Shown: piece by piece, positions 42,043 through 42,616 of the stretch
How the letters are laid out: each line of letters begins with the position of its first letter
Position numbering within the stretch: position 1 is the first letter of the stretch
Source: Caldatribacterium sp964426875
GTDB lineage: Bacteria; Atribacterota; Atribacteria; Atribacterales; Caldatribacteriaceae
NCBI GenBank assembly: GCA_964426875.1
Contig: CAYRSB010000019.1
Coordinates: forward strand, 1 to 42,616
Length of the DNA: 42,616 nt
Reading direction: 5' to 3'
Made by a program: the position numbers and the translations under genes
The notes under the pieces: model-generated
The model's input: the letters and a program-made list of their open reading frames with translations, nothing else
What the model was told of the DNA's origin: nothing
The model's database searches: none

Positions 42043-42280
42043 AAAAAACCACGGACCCCAACGAACCCCTGTGTCCTAATTTTTTCTTCAGAGGTTGGAG
42101 CTCAACAACCCCCGTAGGAGCATCAGGGAAGCCCCCTCAGCTCATTAGGACCTCGAAATTCATCGGGACCCGTGGCACACACCACAGGCTTCAGCAAACC
42201 TTCCGCTGCAAGATCCCAGCAGCCTGAGGAATACCTCCTCTGCCGGTTTCCCCAACTTCCAGTTTCCCAAAACCTGTGGT
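42043..42280 (-). ncRNA. Candidate structured RNA, unknown family
   Basis: Minus-strand RNA of about 238 nt whose 5' end would lie 7 bp after a strong -10. Domain 1 is closed by ACCACAGG (42273-42280) with CCTGTGGT (42181-42188) and holds a hairpin CCGGCAG/CTGCTGG. Domain 2 is a rod: 17 bp (42159-42175 with 42049-42065, some G-U pairs), then GTCCTAAT/ATTAGGAC (42144-42151 with 42073-42080), then GAGCT/AGCTC. T6 (plus A at 42043-42048) follows the rod at once, making it a terminator. I do not recognise it as 6S, SRP, tmRNA or a known riboswitch. No open frame of note fits it. Confidence 0.65.
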
Positions 42281-42287
42281 AATTCTT

Positions 42288-42315
42288 AGTATACACTTTT
42301 TTCCTCTCTTGTCAA
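42288..42315 (-). promoter_or_regulatory. Promoter of the candidate structured RNA
   Basis: Minus strand TTGACA (plus 42310-42315), 16-bp spacer, TATACT (plus 42288-42293). It overlaps the -35 of the divergent tRNA-Leu promoter. Confidence 0.75.
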
Positions 42316-42337
42316 GGCCCCCCCTCGGGATTATAAT
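42309..42337 (+). promoter_or_regulatory. Promoter of tRNA-Leu
   Basis: TTGTCA (42309-42314), 17 bp, TATAAT (42332-42337), 20 bp before the tRNA; a second TATAAT lies at 42341-42346. Confidence 0.75.
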
Positions 42338-42357
42338 CATTATAATCGCTAGCGTCG

Positions 42358-42443
42358 GCGAGAGTGGCGGAACGGCAGACGCGCTGGACTTAGGATCCAG
42401 TGGGCGAAAGCCCATGCGGGTTCAACTCCCGCCTCTCGCACCA
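42358..42443 (+). tRNA. tRNA-Leu (anticodon TAG)
   Basis: Type II tRNA with acceptor GCGAGAG/CTCTCGC, anticodon stem CTGGA/TCCAG and loop CTTAGGA giving TAG, a variable arm TGGGCGAAAGCCCA, T-loop TTCAACT, discriminator A and an encoded CCA (42441-42443). Reads CUA and related Leu codons. Confidence 0.95.
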
Positions 42444-42616
42444 GGAAAAAAGCTGCTTATCCCTCCTTCCCCTCGCAGGAGACTCAAAAGTCCGAGGCTG
42501 TGCGAAAAGGGGGCAGAGCCCTCAAAATTGTCAGGACACCTTTGCTTGGAGAGCATGTTACCGATTTTCTCCTGGAAAAGGAGGAGTTTTCCCACGGGTT
42601 GGATGGGTCAAATAAT
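42444..42616. other. Window end without recognised gene
   Basis: About 170 bases after tRNA-Leu, purine-rich near the end. I see no gene, RNA or clear terminator here. Confidence 0.4.

Noticed and set aside
42043..42280. 6S RNA, SRP RNA or tmRNA
   Set aside because: No 5'-3' closing stem around a central bubble as in 6S, no GGAA/AGCA SRP core and no tRNA-like end with CCA.
1..42616. CRISPR arrays, phage genes, toxin-antitoxin or defence systems
   Set aside because: No regular short repeats with spacers and no typical proteins were seen on either strand.

Overview
The window (42.6 kb, moderate GC by eye, strong Shine-Dalgarno sites, many GTG starts) looks like a metagenome-derived chromosomal piece of an anaerobic, probably thermophilic, sugar-fermenting bacterium. 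The signs are many sugar ABC importers, family 4 glycosidases, a ferredoxin-linked homocysteine pathway typical of anaerobes, and radical SAM chemistry. Atribacterota (OP9), Thermotogota or Dictyoglomota-like lineages would fit, but no phylogenetic marker here settles it. The sequence is imperfect. There is a 100-N gap whose two sides repeat the same 29 bases, and several genes carry single-base frameshifts, mostly in short homopolymers.

Layout, left to right. 1-1318: end of a MalF/MalG-type sugar importer. 1374-6503: a divergent pair of units, a PfkB sugar kinase (minus) facing a 2-oxoacid dehydrogenase operon (E1-alpha, E1-beta, an aldolase-like gene, E2) in which both E1 genes are frame-disrupted. 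6584-8187: a broken apolipoprotein N-acyltransferase-like gene holding the gap. Then tRNA-Lys (minus), a TlpA-like thioredoxin and an exported aldose 1-epimerase that ends in a 48-bp perfect palindrome. 10601-15750: sugar module 1 (LacI regulator, UroD-like protein, periplasmic binding protein, ATPase, permease). 15751-18414 (minus): a housekeeping array of tRNA-Met(CAT), nif3, a C4 zinc-ribbon coiled-coil gene, RNase HI and rnpB. 18589-25094: sugar module 2 (frameshifted lacI, two permeases, binding protein, two UroD-like genes), followed by a decayed GH4 glycosidase and two decayed transposases. 27841-38143: module 3 (intact lacI, Opp/Dpp-type importer, two GH4 glycosidases). 38173-42037: a probable Met T-box riboswitch ahead of a homocysteine-synthesis operon, then a radical SAM gene. 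42043-42443: a candidate structured RNA (minus) divergent from tRNA-Leu.

How it works together. Three local regulators of the LacI family control separate carbohydrate uptake-and-processing units. Sugars enter through ABC importers, are cleaved by NAD/Mn-type GH4 enzymes or handled by UroD-fold enzymes of unknown reaction, and may feed the kinase/aldolase/2-oxoacid dehydrogenase block. The methionine branch is separate and appears to be controlled by uncharged tRNA-Met.

Most notable: (1) a ~238-nt structured RNA of no family I recognise, with promoter, long stems and U-tract; (2) UroD-fold proteins with H-x-D-G in place of the methyltransferase H-x-C-G, built into two sugar-transport operons; (3) a 560-bp perfect direct repeat covering promoter, operator and 5' half of two lacI paralogues, bracketing a 9.25-kb cassette; (4) an aldolase-family protein lacking the catalytic Asp-His pair.
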